64,000 bases of DNA from Paenibacillus chibensis. Its GTDB lineage: Bacteria > Bacillota > Bacilli > Paenibacillales > Paenibacillaceae. Below the pieces are notes generated by a model. The model saw only the letters and a program-made list of their open reading frames with translations, searched no databases and had not been told where the DNA came from. Position 1 is the stretch's first letter. Each line of letters opens with the position of its first letter. The translations under genes and the position numbers were made by a program. Location: NCBI RefSeq assembly GCF_004001045.1, contig NZ_BIMK01000019.1:1-64000 (forward strand). The letters run 5' to 3'. Below are positions 54,351 to 63,365 of this stretch, in pieces.

Positions 54351-55652
54351 TTATTTTTTGGACAGGCGCTCGACCTCGGTCTTCATCGACGCGCTGAACT
54401 GCTCGGGCGTCATGCGGCCGGCCAGCAGCTCGGTGCCGTTTTTGCAGAGCACATCCCACATGCCGTTCGGCAGGTAAACGCGGTCAAAGTAAGGGAATAC
54501 ACGAATATTTGCGTATTTTTCATAGTAAGGTGTGAGCTCATGATCGGTCTTCACGTCTTTCAGCCCCGGAGGGTTCTTGGAGACGTTCGAAAGCTTCGCC
54601 ATATTGTCCGGCTTGGCAAAATACTGCAGCAGCTTCTTCGCTTCATCCAGATGCTTCGAATCCTTCCATACCGCCAGCGTGTTGCGTTCCCCGCCTGCAA
54701 AGGTCGGCTCGTCACCCGCTACCATTGACGGCACCGGCATGATGCCGATTTTCATGTCCGGAGCGATTTCATGCACGGAATCCATGAATGCCGGTCCGAC
54801 CAAAGCAAACGTGACCTTCTCTGCGGCAAACGCGGCTGGAAGGTCGCTGCGCTTGGCTGTCAGTACATCTTCGTTGATCAATCCTTGTTTCTGAAGCGTG
54901 AGCAGGCTTTGCGCCAAAGGCGTCATATGCGACCAGTCGAAGCTTCCGTTCAACAGCGCATCTCCATCATTGTCCTTGGCCGTAATCAGGAGCGGGTTCG
55001 CGAAATTGTCCAAATACTGGCCAATCATGCTGTCATCAATGCCCGACAGGTAGAATGGTGTCGTTTTCCCGCCGCTTTCCTTCTTGATTTTCTCGCCTGC
55101 GGCGACCATTTCATCGAACGTGCGTGGCACTTCAATCCCATATTTCTCGAGCATACCCACGTTGTAGAGCAGTCCGTCCTTGGCTTCGGTCAAGACAAGC
55201 GCGTACACTTTGCCGTCTTTGTCCGTCACCACGTCGCGGATCGTGTCGGTCAATTGGGAGGCCCAAGGCTCATCGCGCAGATCCGCCAGGTAATCGCCAT
55301 AGCGGAGCTTTGCCCAGCCATGGGTATCGAAAATATCAGGCAGGTCGTTCGCCGCCATTTTGACCTTCATCGTGTTCTCGTAGCCCGTGCTGTCAAATTG
55401 CAGGTTGACGCTGATATCAGGATTTTCCTTCGTAAAGCCGTCCACGATTTCACGGTACGCCTTGGTCAGCGATTCATCCGAAATGTTCACCATCATCGAC
55501 AGCGTTGTTTTTGCCTTGCCCGAGCCAATTTTACCGGAGCCCGTTTCGACGCTGCCGCCGTTCCCGCTGCCACTGTCCGGACGTGACGAGCAGCCGCTGA
55601 ATATAACCAGAAGCATGGCCAGAGCCAAGAACCAAAATGCGCGTTTTCTCAT
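54351..55652 (-). CDS. Sugar ABC transporter substrate-binding lipoprotein (CUT1)
   Basis: The 433-residue lipoprotein has a signal ending in VIFSGCSS (Cys about 21), a Ser/Gly linker and a bacterial extracellular solute-binding (MalE-like) fold. It is smaller than and unrelated in detail to the LplA-type lipoproteins at 40-46 kb, so a second, different substrate is likely. GAGGTGGG precedes the ATG. It is the first gene of the importer operon, divergent from a YesM/YesN pair. Confidence 0.92.
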   Translation of the reverse strand: MRKRAFWFLALAMLLVIFSGCSSRPDSGSGNGGSVETGSGKIGSGKAKTTLSMMVNISDESLTKAYREIVDGFTKENPDISVNLQFDSTGYENTMKVKMAANDLPDIFDTHGWAKLRYGDYLADLRDEPWASQLTDTIRDVVTDKDGKVYALVLTEAKDGLLYNVGMLEKYGIEVPRTFDEMVAAGEKIKKESGGKTTPFYLSGIDDSMIGQYLDNFANPLLITAKDNDGDALLNGSFDWSHMTPLAQSLLTLQKQGLINEDVLTAKRSDLPAAFAAEKVTFALVGPAFMDSVHEIAPDMKIGIMPVPSMVAGDEPTFAGGERNTLAVWKDSKHLDEAKKLLQYFAKPDNMAKLSNVSKNPPGLKDVKTDHELTPYYEKYANIRVFPYFDRVYLPNGMWDVLCKNGTELLAGRMTPEQFSASMKTEVERLSKK

Positions 55653-55834
55653 ATACCCACCTCATCGTCTTTACGTGATTGGTTTTGCATTTTCAGCTTA
55701 GCACACATAAAAACGCTTACATATGTCTCATTCCTACGATGTAAGCGCTATTTTCTCTCTATTGCCTAAGCCGGATTCATCCCTTAAAATGAGAACCATC
55801 TTTTCCAAGGTCATGCCAACGGAGGTAGCTGCAC
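55653..55834. promoter_or_regulatory. Divergent control region with two cre-like sites
   Basis: ATAAAAACGCTTACA (55707-55721, one mismatch to cre) and ATGTAAGCGCTATTT (55739-55753, one mismatch) lie between the importer operon and the YesM/YesN pair. One or both probably mediate CcpA control. The plus-strand RBS GGAGGT is at 55821-55826. Confidence 0.65.
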
Positions 55835-57601
55835 TTGAAAAACAGAGCCTTGTCCATCCGTTCCAAGCTGATGATACTTTTTTCCGTCACGATCCTGTTC
55901 CCTGTACTCATTATCGCTTATGTGCTGCCCGCTTATTATACAAAGCTGATTACGACCGAAACCGAAAAGCTGACCGAGTCCACGCTCGTCGGCTTGACCA
56001 GCAATATACAGTACTATCTGGATGAGCTCGAGCGTGTGACCACGATTCCCTACAACTACAACGAAGTGATGTATGCTCTGAAAATCCGCTCCGCAGGCAT
56101 ATATAAGCAATCTGACAGCTACACCAAATACAAAGCGGATTATGCACTCTATAACACGCTTCCAAGCGTCCTTGAAAACATGCACAAGGAAATTTTGGGC
56201 ACGCTGCTGCTGCCGCTGGACGGCTCCATATTCTATAAAGACAGCCGTTCAACGCTGTACACGGCCCGCAGCGATTATCCTTACCAGGAGCAGGATTGGT
56301 ATAAGGAGGCCGTGAAGGCCAACGGCAGAGCCACCTTCGTCCGTGTACATCCCCAGGATTATCTTAAAATCGATAAGGTGCAGAGCGTGTTCTCGGTGGC
56401 TCGACTCATCCGCGATATGGATTCCCGGAAACCGATTGCCATCATCATGGCGGATGCCGACACAATCGTGATCGACCGGATTGTCCGCCAGCTAATCAGC
56501 AATGACTCCGTAGTCGTGATTACGGACAAAAACGAACAGCTCGTCTATGCCAGCAGCGACGTTCCCGCCGAAACCCTAAAGGAGCTTGCTTCATCTGCCG
56601 GTACCGTGGACTATCACGGGGAGGCGTACGTGCAGGTTTCCAAGACCGTTCCCTCCAGCTCTTGGAAGGTCACATCGCTCATTCCCCAAAGCCGCTTCAC
56701 CGACAAGGTGAGGTGGATGCATACGACCGGGCTGATTTTCGCCTCCGGCGGCCTCGTGCTGACCCTGTTCCTGTTCTTGGCTTACTCCCGCAAGCTGCTG
56801 ACTCCGTTCCGTGAGATGATTCAAGTGATGCGCCATGTGCAGCGCGGCGATATGACCAAACGCGTGGACATTCACGGCAAAGACGAAATTGCCGAGCTTG
56901 GGAGCGCGCTGAACCGCATGATCCGGCAGCTGGACGATATGGTCATTAGTGAATACCGCGCCAAGCTGAAGCAGCAGGACGCGGAAATGCAGGCGCTCCA
57001 GTCGCAAATCAAACCGCATTTTCTATATAACACGCTGAACGGCTTCATCGGGCTCAACCGCAGGCGCGAGCATGATACGCTCGATCGGGCGATCCGTTCC
57101 CTGAGCGGGCTGCTGCGTTATATTTTATCTTCCGATATGACCATCACCCTCACCGAGGAGCTAGAGATTATCCGCAAATATGCAGATCTGCAGTCCATGC
57201 GGTTCAGGGATCGCCTCTCTTTCCGGTTCGCGCTGGATGAGAAGCTCGCAGGACTGAAGATTCCCAAGCTGCTGCTGCAGCCGCTCGTGGAAAACTCGGT
57301 TGTGCATGGATTCGAGCCCTGCGAACATCCCTGCCTGATCGAGGTGGACGCGTTCCTCAAGCGGGAAGACGGACGTCCCCGGGCGGTCATCCGGGTGAAG
57401 GATAACGGAACCGGATTCGACCCGGCTGCGCTGACAAGCAAGGACCGCGTCGGCATGCGGAACGTAGAGGAGCGACTATCTCTTTCATATCCGGGTGCAT
57501 CCACTCTCCAAGTGCTGAGCGCACCAGATCAAGGAACGTTGATTACAATTGCCATCGATCTTCCGGAGGAGGGATTTGCCGATGAATATCATTGTGGCTG
57601 A
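55835..57601 (+). CDS. YesM-family sensor histidine kinase of the second importer
   Basis: The 588-residue kinase starts at TTG 55835, 8 bp after GGAGGT. An N-terminal helix (about 13-33), an extracellular sensor (about 34-290), a second helix (about 294-316) and HAMP (LTPFREMIQVMRHVQRGDM) lead to a His_kinase domain (LQSQIKPHFLYNTLN, about 393) and an ATPase domain (LQPLVENSVVHG, DNGTGF, GMRNVEERL). The gene overlaps the response-regulator gene by 20 bp. It is divergent from the importer it presumably controls. Confidence 0.93.
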   Translation: MKNRALSIRSKLMILFSVTILFPVLIIAYVLPAYYTKLITTETEKLTESTLVGLTSNIQYYLDELERVTTIPYNYNEVMYALKIRSAGIYKQSDSYTKYKADYALYNTLPSVLENMHKEILGTLLLPLDGSIFYKDSRSTLYTARSDYPYQEQDWYKEAVKANGRATFVRVHPQDYLKIDKVQSVFSVARLIRDMDSRKPIAIIMADADTIVIDRIVRQLISNDSVVVITDKNEQLVYASSDVPAETLKELASSAGTVDYHGEAYVQVSKTVPSSSWKVTSLIPQSRFTDKVRWMHTTGLIFASGGLVLTLFLFLAYSRKLLTPFREMIQVMRHVQRGDMTKRVDIHGKDEIAELGSALNRMIRQLDDMVISEYRAKLKQQDAEMQALQSQIKPHFLYNTLNGFIGLNRRREHDTLDRAIRSLSGLLRYILSSDMTITLTEELEIIRKYADLQSMRFRDRLSFRFALDEKLAGLKIPKLLLQPLVENSVVHGFEPCEHPCLIEVDAFLKREDGRPRAVIRVKDNGTGFDPAALTSKDRVGMRNVEERLSLSYPGASTLQVLSAPDQGTLITIAIDLPEEGFADEYHCG

Positions 57602-59075
57602 CGATGAAATGCTGGCAAGAGAAACACTGCGCGGTATCCTGGAGGATACCGGAACCGCTCTTGACATTCGCGAGGCAGGAAGCGGGCAGGAGCTCATGGA
57701 CCTGGTCCGGCGGCAGCCGCCGGATATCGCTTTCGTGGATATTCGCATGCCGGGTAAAAGCGGGTTGGAAGCGATCCAGGAAGTCCTGCCCTTTGCCCCA
57801 TCCACCCAGTGGGTCATGCTCACCGGTTATGCCGAATTCGAATACGCGCGGGAGGCGATTAAGCTGGGGGCCGTCGAGTATTTGCTGAAGCCGGTGGAGC
57901 CGGAACGGGTGGAACACATTCTCAAGCAGGCCATCGCCAAGGCCGGGAAGGACTCACTCACCTATTGCAGGGATTTCGAAGCGCAGCTGATATCCGCTTT
58001 CCAGGAACAGAGCCTGCCGGAACCCATGCCGCCAAGCCCCGGCAAGACAGGCGAAAGCTGGCTTGCCTTAATCATCTATGAAGACAAACCCGCGCAGGCA
58101 GAAAGCGGCTCTCATGCGGATACGGGATTACCCGTGTCCCGGATTCTGCGGGAGCTGATGAACGAGTGCTGCTCGAAGGAGCTGCTGCTTGCCCTCGTTA
58201 TGCTAGGAAAGGCGGAGTATCTCATAATCGGCAAAGCCTCCACCGACAAGGATCGACGCAGCCTGCTCCGCTTGCCTGAGCAGATGACGCAGCGTTTACA
58301 GCAGCTGGCCTCCTCCACGCGGCTGCTGACCCGGATGATGACGAGAGAACAACTGTCGCTGAGCTCCTTGCAGGATGAAGTCGCCATGCTAAGAGCATTG
58401 TCTCATTTACGCAGCGTTGTCGGTGGAACCGCCTTTCTGACATTGAACGAATTGAAGCCGCTTGCGGATAGCCCCGTATACGCGAAGGCTGGCCGCATCG
58501 CTGCCGAGCTGGCTCAAGCCTATCAGCGCGAGGATTATGTCTCATTCATCAGTTGCTGCGAGAAGCTCCAGACCCAGTGGGCAAGCGTCCCCGTTCATCC
58601 TGCAGCGCACGAAGATCGGCTCGCCGCCTTCCTCCACTGCACACTAGGGATAGAGCTGTCATCGGAGCCGCAGCGGGACCTAGCCTGGCTGGAGCAGCTA
58701 CCGGAAGCAGGCGCCTCGATGCTGAAGAAAAAATCCAACGATGATCCCGCCAAACTGGATTGGCTGGAGGCCGTCATCCGGTATCTGGATGCGAACTTCT
58801 GCGGCGACGTGACCGTGGCCGGTGTGGCGGAACGGTTCCAGTTATCTCCCAATCATCTCAGCACCCATTTCCATAAGAAAATGGGTATCACATTCATTCA
58901 ATACGTCACCCGCCTGCGGATGCTGAGAGCCCAGGAACTGCTCGCCATCCCAGGCATGAAGGTGTGCGAAGCCGCGGAACAGGTCGGGTACTACAGCACG
59001 CGCCACTTCACCAATTTGTTCAAGGAAATTGTCGGCTGCTACCCATCCGAATTCAGTAAAAATCATCAGCGGTAG
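57582..59075 (+). CDS. YesN-family response regulator of the second importer
   Basis: The 497-residue regulator has a receiver (IVADDE, phospho-acceptor Asp53 in AFVDIRMPGKSG, Lys in LLKPVE), a long helical middle domain (about 130-395) and a C-terminal AraC-type DNA-binding domain (VTVAGVAERFQLSPNHLSTH and KVCEAAEQVGYYSTRHFTNL). GGAGGAGGG precedes ATG 57582. It should activate the divergent importer operon and perhaps the glycan genes. Confidence 0.93.
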   Translation: MNIIVADDEMLARETLRGILEDTGTALDIREAGSGQELMDLVRRQPPDIAFVDIRMPGKSGLEAIQEVLPFAPSTQWVMLTGYAEFEYAREAIKLGAVEYLLKPVEPERVEHILKQAIAKAGKDSLTYCRDFEAQLISAFQEQSLPEPMPPSPGKTGESWLALIIYEDKPAQAESGSHADTGLPVSRILRELMNECCSKELLLALVMLGKAEYLIIGKASTDKDRRSLLRLPEQMTQRLQQLASSTRLLTRMMTREQLSLSSLQDEVAMLRALSHLRSVVGGTAFLTLNELKPLADSPVYAKAGRIAAELAQAYQREDYVSFISCCEKLQTQWASVPVHPAAHEDRLAAFLHCTLGIELSSEPQRDLAWLEQLPEAGASMLKKKSNDDPAKLDWLEAVIRYLDANFCGDVTVAGVAERFQLSPNHLSTHFHKKMGITFIQYVTRLRMLRAQELLAIPGMKVCEAAEQVGYYSTRHFTNLFKEIVGCYPSEFSKNHQR

Positions 59076-59106
59076 CCATGTAATTAACCTCTTGCCGCTT
59101 GAAAAT

Positions 59107-59143
59107 AGCCCCTGCCTTCGGCAAAAACCGAAGGACAGGGGCT
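59107..59143. terminator. Bidirectional terminator between YesN-like gene and GH4 gene
   Basis: AGCCCCTGCCTTCGG and CCGAAGGACAGGGGCT form 14-15 bp arms with one mismatch around CAAAAA, between two convergent genes. Confidence 0.85.
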
Positions 59144-59164
59144 TTCAATGGCAACTCTTATGCC

Positions 59165-60463
59165 TTATTTAAACTCCGGCAGCCAGCTGCCATGCGCTTC
59201 GATCAGATCGTCGCATAGCGCTACAATATCGTCCAAGGAGAGCTCTGCAGCCGTATGCGGATCGAGCATGGCGGCATGATAGATATGTTCCTTTTTGCCG
59301 GTCACGGCTGCCTCGATGGTCAGCAGCTGCGTGTTGATGTTCGTGCGGTTCAGCGCGGCCAGCTGCGGCGGCAAATCGCCTACGTAGGTCGGGGAAATGC
59401 CGGAGCGGTCCACGAGGCACGGCACCTCGACGCAGGCCTCCTTCGGCAGGTTGGTGATGAGCCCGGTGTTCATGACGTTGCCGCCGATCTTGAACGGCAC
59501 GTTCGTCTCCATCGCTTCCATGATATACGACGCGTACTCCTTGGAACGCTGGTGCTCGATATGCTCGCTGGCGAAAATTTTCTCGCGCATTTCCTTCCAG
59601 CCATTGATTTGGTTCACGCAGCGGCGCGGGTATTCGTCGAGCGGAATGTTGTATTTCTCGATCAGCTCCGGATAGTTCTTCTTGATGAAGTACGGATGGT
59701 ATTCCGCGTTATGCTCGGAGGATTCCGTCACGTAGTAGCCGAACCGGAGCATCAGCTCGAAGCGTACCATGTCGTGGTGCTTCTCCTTCTGCTTCTCGGC
59801 GGCGCGGCGCTTGATTTCCGGATACAGGTCGACGCCGTCCTTCTTCACTTCCAGCAGCCAGGCCATATGGTTGATGCCGGCGATTTTCGATTCCACGCCC
59901 GTCTGGTCCATATCGAGCGCTTTGAACAGCTCGGAGACACAGTGCTGCACGCTGTGGCAGAGACCGACAGTCCGGATCCCGCCCACCGTGTTCATCACAT
60001 TGGTAAGCACCGCCATCGGATTCGTGTAATTGAGGAACTGGGCGTCCGGGCAAACCTCCTGCATGTCTCTCGCAAAATCGAGCATGACCGGAATGGTGCG
60101 CAGGTTGCGGAAAATGCCGCCGATCCCGAGCGTATCGGCAATCGTCTGGCGCAGACCGTATTTTTTGGGAATTTCGAAATCGGTGATGGTACACGGATCA
60201 TATCCGCCCACCTGAATGGCGTTAATGACGTATTTGGCACCTTTGAGCGCGGCTTTACGGTCGCTGTAGGCTTTAATGACGCAGGTGCTGCCCAGCGTTA
60301 GCTTGATGCTGTTCAAGAGCCGCTCGGAATCCTGCAGGCGCTCCGGATCGATATCGAACAAGGCGAGCTCGAAGCCCTGCAGCGCAGGCGTCGACATGAC
60401 GTCGCCGAGCACATTTTTAACAAAAACGGTACTTCCCGCACCGATAAACGTAATTTTGGACAT
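59165..60463 (-). CDS. melA: GH4 alpha-galactosidase, NAD+ and Mn2+ dependent
   Basis: This 432-residue enzyme starts with the dinucleotide-binding ITFIGAGSTVF and carries NYTNPMAVLTNVM and GLCHSVQH (about residues 167-174), the CHS motif of alpha-galactosidases of family GH4. GINHMAWLL supplies a further metal ligand. GH4 enzymes cleave by an NAD-mediated oxidation-elimination mechanism and act on unphosphorylated or phosphorylated alpha-galactosides in the cytoplasm. GGGGAGG precedes the ATG. It is divergent from an AraC regulator that probably controls it. Confidence 0.92.
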   Translation of the reverse strand: MSKITFIGAGSTVFVKNVLGDVMSTPALQGFELALFDIDPERLQDSERLLNSIKLTLGSTCVIKAYSDRKAALKGAKYVINAIQVGGYDPCTITDFEIPKKYGLRQTIADTLGIGGIFRNLRTIPVMLDFARDMQEVCPDAQFLNYTNPMAVLTNVMNTVGGIRTVGLCHSVQHCVSELFKALDMDQTGVESKIAGINHMAWLLEVKKDGVDLYPEIKRRAAEKQKEKHHDMVRFELMLRFGYYVTESSEHNAEYHPYFIKKNYPELIEKYNIPLDEYPRRCVNQINGWKEMREKIFASEHIEHQRSKEYASYIMEAMETNVPFKIGGNVMNTGLITNLPKEACVEVPCLVDRSGISPTYVGDLPPQLAALNRTNINTQLLTIEAAVTGKKEHIYHAAMLDPHTAAELSLDDIVALCDDLIEAHGSWLPEFK

Positions 60464-60608
60464 AAAGGATATCCTCCCCTTCGGATTGCTATAATTTGAT
60501 ACTAACTATACCCTCCGGGCTGTGGGCAGAACATGGAGCAACCCCAGCAATACATGTCATAATCCCATTTTCGTATCCGTTTTCAGACGGTAATTATGCA
60601 GTTTTACC

Positions 60609-60617
60609 TGTTATAAT
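60609..60617 (+). promoter_or_regulatory. Extended -10 promoter of the araC-type regulator
   Basis: TGTTATAAT is an exact TGN-TATAAT extended -10; no good -35 is visible. It lies 41 bp upstream of the GTG start. Confidence 0.65.
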
Positions 60618-60657
60618 ATAGAGGCAAGCGGCTTAAGTAAGAAGGGAGGCGTCCGAA

Positions 60658-61488
60658 GTGGCGCAAATGAACGTCGATAATACCATGCCGGCCATGCAGG
60701 GCCATATGGATCTGAACCCGCTGTTCTTCGGCCTGGAGGAATGCATGCCGGGGCATACGTGGGGACCGGGTCTCCGCGATGCGTATATTTTGCATTACAT
60801 TCACAGCGGGCGCGGCGTATTCCGTACCAGCGAAGCCGTATACGAGCTTGGGGCCGGGCAGGGCTTTGTCATTTTGCCGGATACGCTTGTCCATTACAGT
60901 GCCGATAGCGCCGACCCCTGGACGTATTCCTGGATCGGTTTCAAAGGGCTGAACGCCAAACCGCTGCTGCAGCGTGCGCACATCACCTCCGGGCGGCCCG
61001 TGTTCACGGAGCGTGCCGGGAGCTGCTTCAGCGGCTTTTATCGAGAACTGGAAGCGTCCCGCGACGCCCGCGGCAGCGACGTGCTCAGCCAAAGCATCCT
61101 CTACCGCATCCTGGCCGACTTGATCTCCTGTTCTCCTGAAACGGAAGACATCAGGCCGCAGCACTCCCGTGAAGCTTACATCCGCAAATCCATCGAATAT
61201 ATCGAAAGCAGCTACAGCCAAAAGGTCTCCGTGCTCGATATCGCCCGCTCCGTCGGTCTGGACCGTACCTACCTCTCCGGCCTGTTCAAGGAACAATTCG
61301 GCGTTTCGCTGCAAACGTTCCTGCTCGAATACCGGATGAACCGTGCCGCCGTTCTGCTGCGCAATCCCGAGCTGTCGGTCAGTGATATTTCGCGTTCCGT
61401 AGGGTATAATGATCCCTTTTTATTTTCGAAAATGTTCAAGAAGATGATGGGCTTGTCCCCGAGAACATACCGGGAAGAACGGCGCTGA
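60658..61488 (+). CDS. AraC-family regulator, divergent from GH4 alpha-galactosidase
   Basis: The 276-residue protein has an N-terminal cupin-like sensor (RDAYILHYIHSGRGVFRT, YELGAGQGFVILPDTL) and a C-terminal pair of helix-turn-helix motifs (VSVLDIARSVGLDRTYLSGL and VSDISRSVGYNDPFLFSKMF). GTG 60658 is the start, 8 bp after GGGAGG; ATG 60667 is the alternative. Domain layout resembles MsmR/RafR-type activators of alpha-galactoside genes, and the divergent GH4 gene is the obvious target. Confidence 0.9.
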   Translation: MAQMNVDNTMPAMQGHMDLNPLFFGLEECMPGHTWGPGLRDAYILHYIHSGRGVFRTSEAVYELGAGQGFVILPDTLVHYSADSADPWTYSWIGFKGLNAKPLLQRAHITSGRPVFTERAGSCFSGFYRELEASRDARGSDVLSQSILYRILADLISCSPETEDIRPQHSREAYIRKSIEYIESSYSQKVSVLDIARSVGLDRTYLSGLFKEQFGVSLQTFLLEYRMNRAAVLLRNPELSVSDISRSVGYNDPFLFSKMFKKMMGLSPRTYREERR

Positions 61489-61664
61489 TTCACGGATTCG
61501 CATGACTGGCGGTGCAACAAGGCATACAAAGGCATACCCCAACAAGGATGCCGCGGTAAGCCGATACCCTCTGGATTGTTCTTAAAATCGAGGGTGCCCA
61601 TCAAAACGAGTGCGAATCAGCGTCCGCAAGGCTTGGGCAAGTGATTCGTCTATGAAAAAAGCGT

Positions 61665-62006
61665 TCAACGGCCCGAGCTGGATTTGACCAATTTACTCAA
61701 AATCGGGGACTGCTTCACCGGGTGCGGGAACGGATAGCGCTTGCTCGGCGCATAGGCCGAGAGTCTCGCCTTTTTTTCATTCGTTCCGCTCTTCGTCTCC
61801 ATGCCTTTCACCTGGGGGTTGCTGCTCAGGCTGCTGTTGTTCTCCAATTTGCTGACATACCGCAGACGTCCCCGTTCGAGAATATTCTCCGCCTGCTTGG
61901 TGTACAGCGATATTTCCATTCTTGTTCTGGCTTCCCTGATTTTTTGCTTAAGCCGGTTGTACTCATTGATCTCGTCACACGTCAGTGTGATCTTCCCAAG
62001 GGTCAT
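61665..62006 (-). CDS. Small hypothetical protein, N-terminal coiled segment
   Basis: This 113-residue protein has a charged helical segment (about 11-50: INEYNRLKQKIREARTRMEI, KQAENILERGRLR) and a basic, Ser-rich disordered tail. Its start overlaps the stop of the upstream membrane-protein gene (ATGA), which supports it being real. No family recognised. Confidence 0.6.
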   Translation of the reverse strand: MTLGKITLTCDEINEYNRLKQKIREARTRMEISLYTKQAENILERGRLRYVSKLENNSSLSSNPQVKGMETKSGTNEKKARLSAYAPSKRYPFPHPVKQSPILSKLVKSSSGR

Positions 62007-62431
62007 GTCATCTTCTCTCCTTTGCGGTCTGAAATCGCCAGTTCAAAAGTCACTTCATCGGAGGGCTTCGGTTCGGGCACGCTGGACGCTACGATCGTCG
62101 GCAGCTTATCCTGAGAGGACACCTTGTCTTCCGCCGTCAGCTTGGCTTGCTTGGCGATGAAGCTGCCGCCGCCGAAACCGGCGATGATCGCCATGTAGAT
62201 GTATTTCGGAAACTCGAGTCCGATCGGAAGCACGGCGATCAGCCCTGCACCGGCTCCAAGAACGAGATCCGAGAGGAAGCCGATATGATAATTTCTCCCT
62301 TTGGATCCGTCGCTGAGCTCAAGCTCGATGATTTTGGGCAGAATCAGGGATCCGTCATGGATATACAAGCTCGACAGGAGACCGCCAAACGAACCCGACG
62401 CAATGATCACCAAAAAATCAGTCCAATGCAT
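62003..62431 (-). CDS. Small membrane protein, possibly DUF4257-like
   Basis: The 142-residue protein has membrane segments at about 5-22, 50-67 and 75-95 (GLIAVLPIGL, YIYMAIIAGFGGGSFIA), rich in small residues, with a charged C-terminal cytoplasmic tail. Layout resembles the DUF4257 family of Bacillus, but similarity is weak. GGGGG precedes the ATG. It overlaps the next gene, forming a two-gene unit. Confidence 0.6.
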   Translation of the reverse strand: MHWTDFLVIIASGSFGGLLSSLYIHDGSLILPKIIELELSDGSKGRNYHIGFLSDLVLGAGAGLIAVLPIGLEFPKYIYMAIIAGFGGGSFIAKQAKLTAEDKVSSQDKLPTIVASSVPEPKPSDEVTFELAISDRKGEKMT

Positions 62432-62665
62432 GATTGGATTCCCCCATACTTTCTAATATGTCATTCGCAGCCGAATGGTGATTTCAAAAAGTGACAAGAG
62501 GCTGACAATTCAGCAGGCATCCTTTGTTCTGCTATTCTATGCGCGGGTCCGCGGCAACTTGCGAGGTTTTTAAGATAACGGACAGGTTGTTATGCGAAGC
62601 AAGAAAAGATCCCAGAGCTGCTCGCAGCCTGGACGCATAGCATCATTTCGCAATCCCGAACGCAA

Positions 62666-62691
62666 AAAAGCGGCTGCCAAGCAGCCGCTTT
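62666..62691. terminator. Terminator 3' of the SRPBCC gene
   Basis: AAAAGCGGCTGC and GCAGCCGCTTT form a perfect stem around a 3-nt loop with A- and T-rich ends, just beyond the minus-strand stop at 62716. Confidence 0.85.
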
Positions 62692-62715
62692 GATCCTCAA
62701 TTACATCTTTTCTTT

Positions 62716-63171
62716 TTACCAGCCAAAATCCAGCGTATTTCCCGTTTCCGCCACGGTCTTGATGTTGCTCAGGATCATCCACCAGTGCCCCTCGGTATTC
62801 TCGAAGGAAGGATGGTTGTCCGACCACTGATCGTTGACGAGCGTTAATTTCGTGCATTTGCCTACCGCCTCCAGCGTAAACGTCACCCGGGAGGTCAGCT
62901 CCTGGTGATTGGCGTGATAGGACGGTCCCGGATGCTCAAGGTAGCTCAGCACCTTGCCCTGTTCATACGCGAGAATTCCCCCGTAAACATGCACCGTCTC
63001 ATCGCCGTCCGCACCCGGTCCCACGTAAGCAAACGGCTCTCCGGCTTTAAAGCTCGATTGCAGCACGCAGTTGAAAAAGGTTTTCTTCGTTCCCTCGGGC
63101 GCTACCAGCAAGCTCCATACATTTTCCTGACCGGCGCCGATATAAAACTCGTATTTCAGGCTATGGCTCAT
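62716..63171 (-). CDS. SRPBCC (AHSA1/START-like) domain protein
   Basis: The 151-residue protein has the helix-grip layout: LKYEFYIGAGQENVWSLLVAP at the start, a beta-rich centre with GEPFAYVGP and VLSYLEHPGPS, VTFTLEAVGKCTKLTLV, and a long C-terminal helix (HWWMILSNIKTVAETG). Such proteins bind small hydrophobic molecules or act as Hsp90 co-chaperone-like modules; the ligand is unknown. AAAGGAG precedes the start. It is divergent from an AraC-type regulator. Confidence 0.8.
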   Translation of the reverse strand: MSHSLKYEFYIGAGQENVWSLLVAPEGTKKTFFNCVLQSSFKAGEPFAYVGPGADGDETVHVYGGILAYEQGKVLSYLEHPGPSYHANHQELTSRVTFTLEAVGKCTKLTLVNDQWSDNHPSFENTEGHWWMILSNIKTVAETGNTLDFGW

Positions 63172-63365
63172 ATTTCTTGCACGCTCCTTTTGTGTTGGTT
63201 ATGTTTTTACTTTTACAATGAACGCCTGTCTGCAAATCTGGAAACTTATGCTAAACTAAGAATACCTTTGGCCGAAGCCTCTGTATTGTAAAAACACGAC
63301 AGGAACGCCAGTTCTATAAAAAATCTTTCAGAGCAGTGCTTTGAATATATAAGGAGCGTGACCCT

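Noticed and set aside
29736..61488. Interpretation as a xyloglucan locus because of GH31 with GH95
   Set aside because: No endo-xyloglucanase, beta-glucosidase or beta-galactosidase is present, and GH88 does not fit xyloglucan. An acidic fucosylated glycan fits better.
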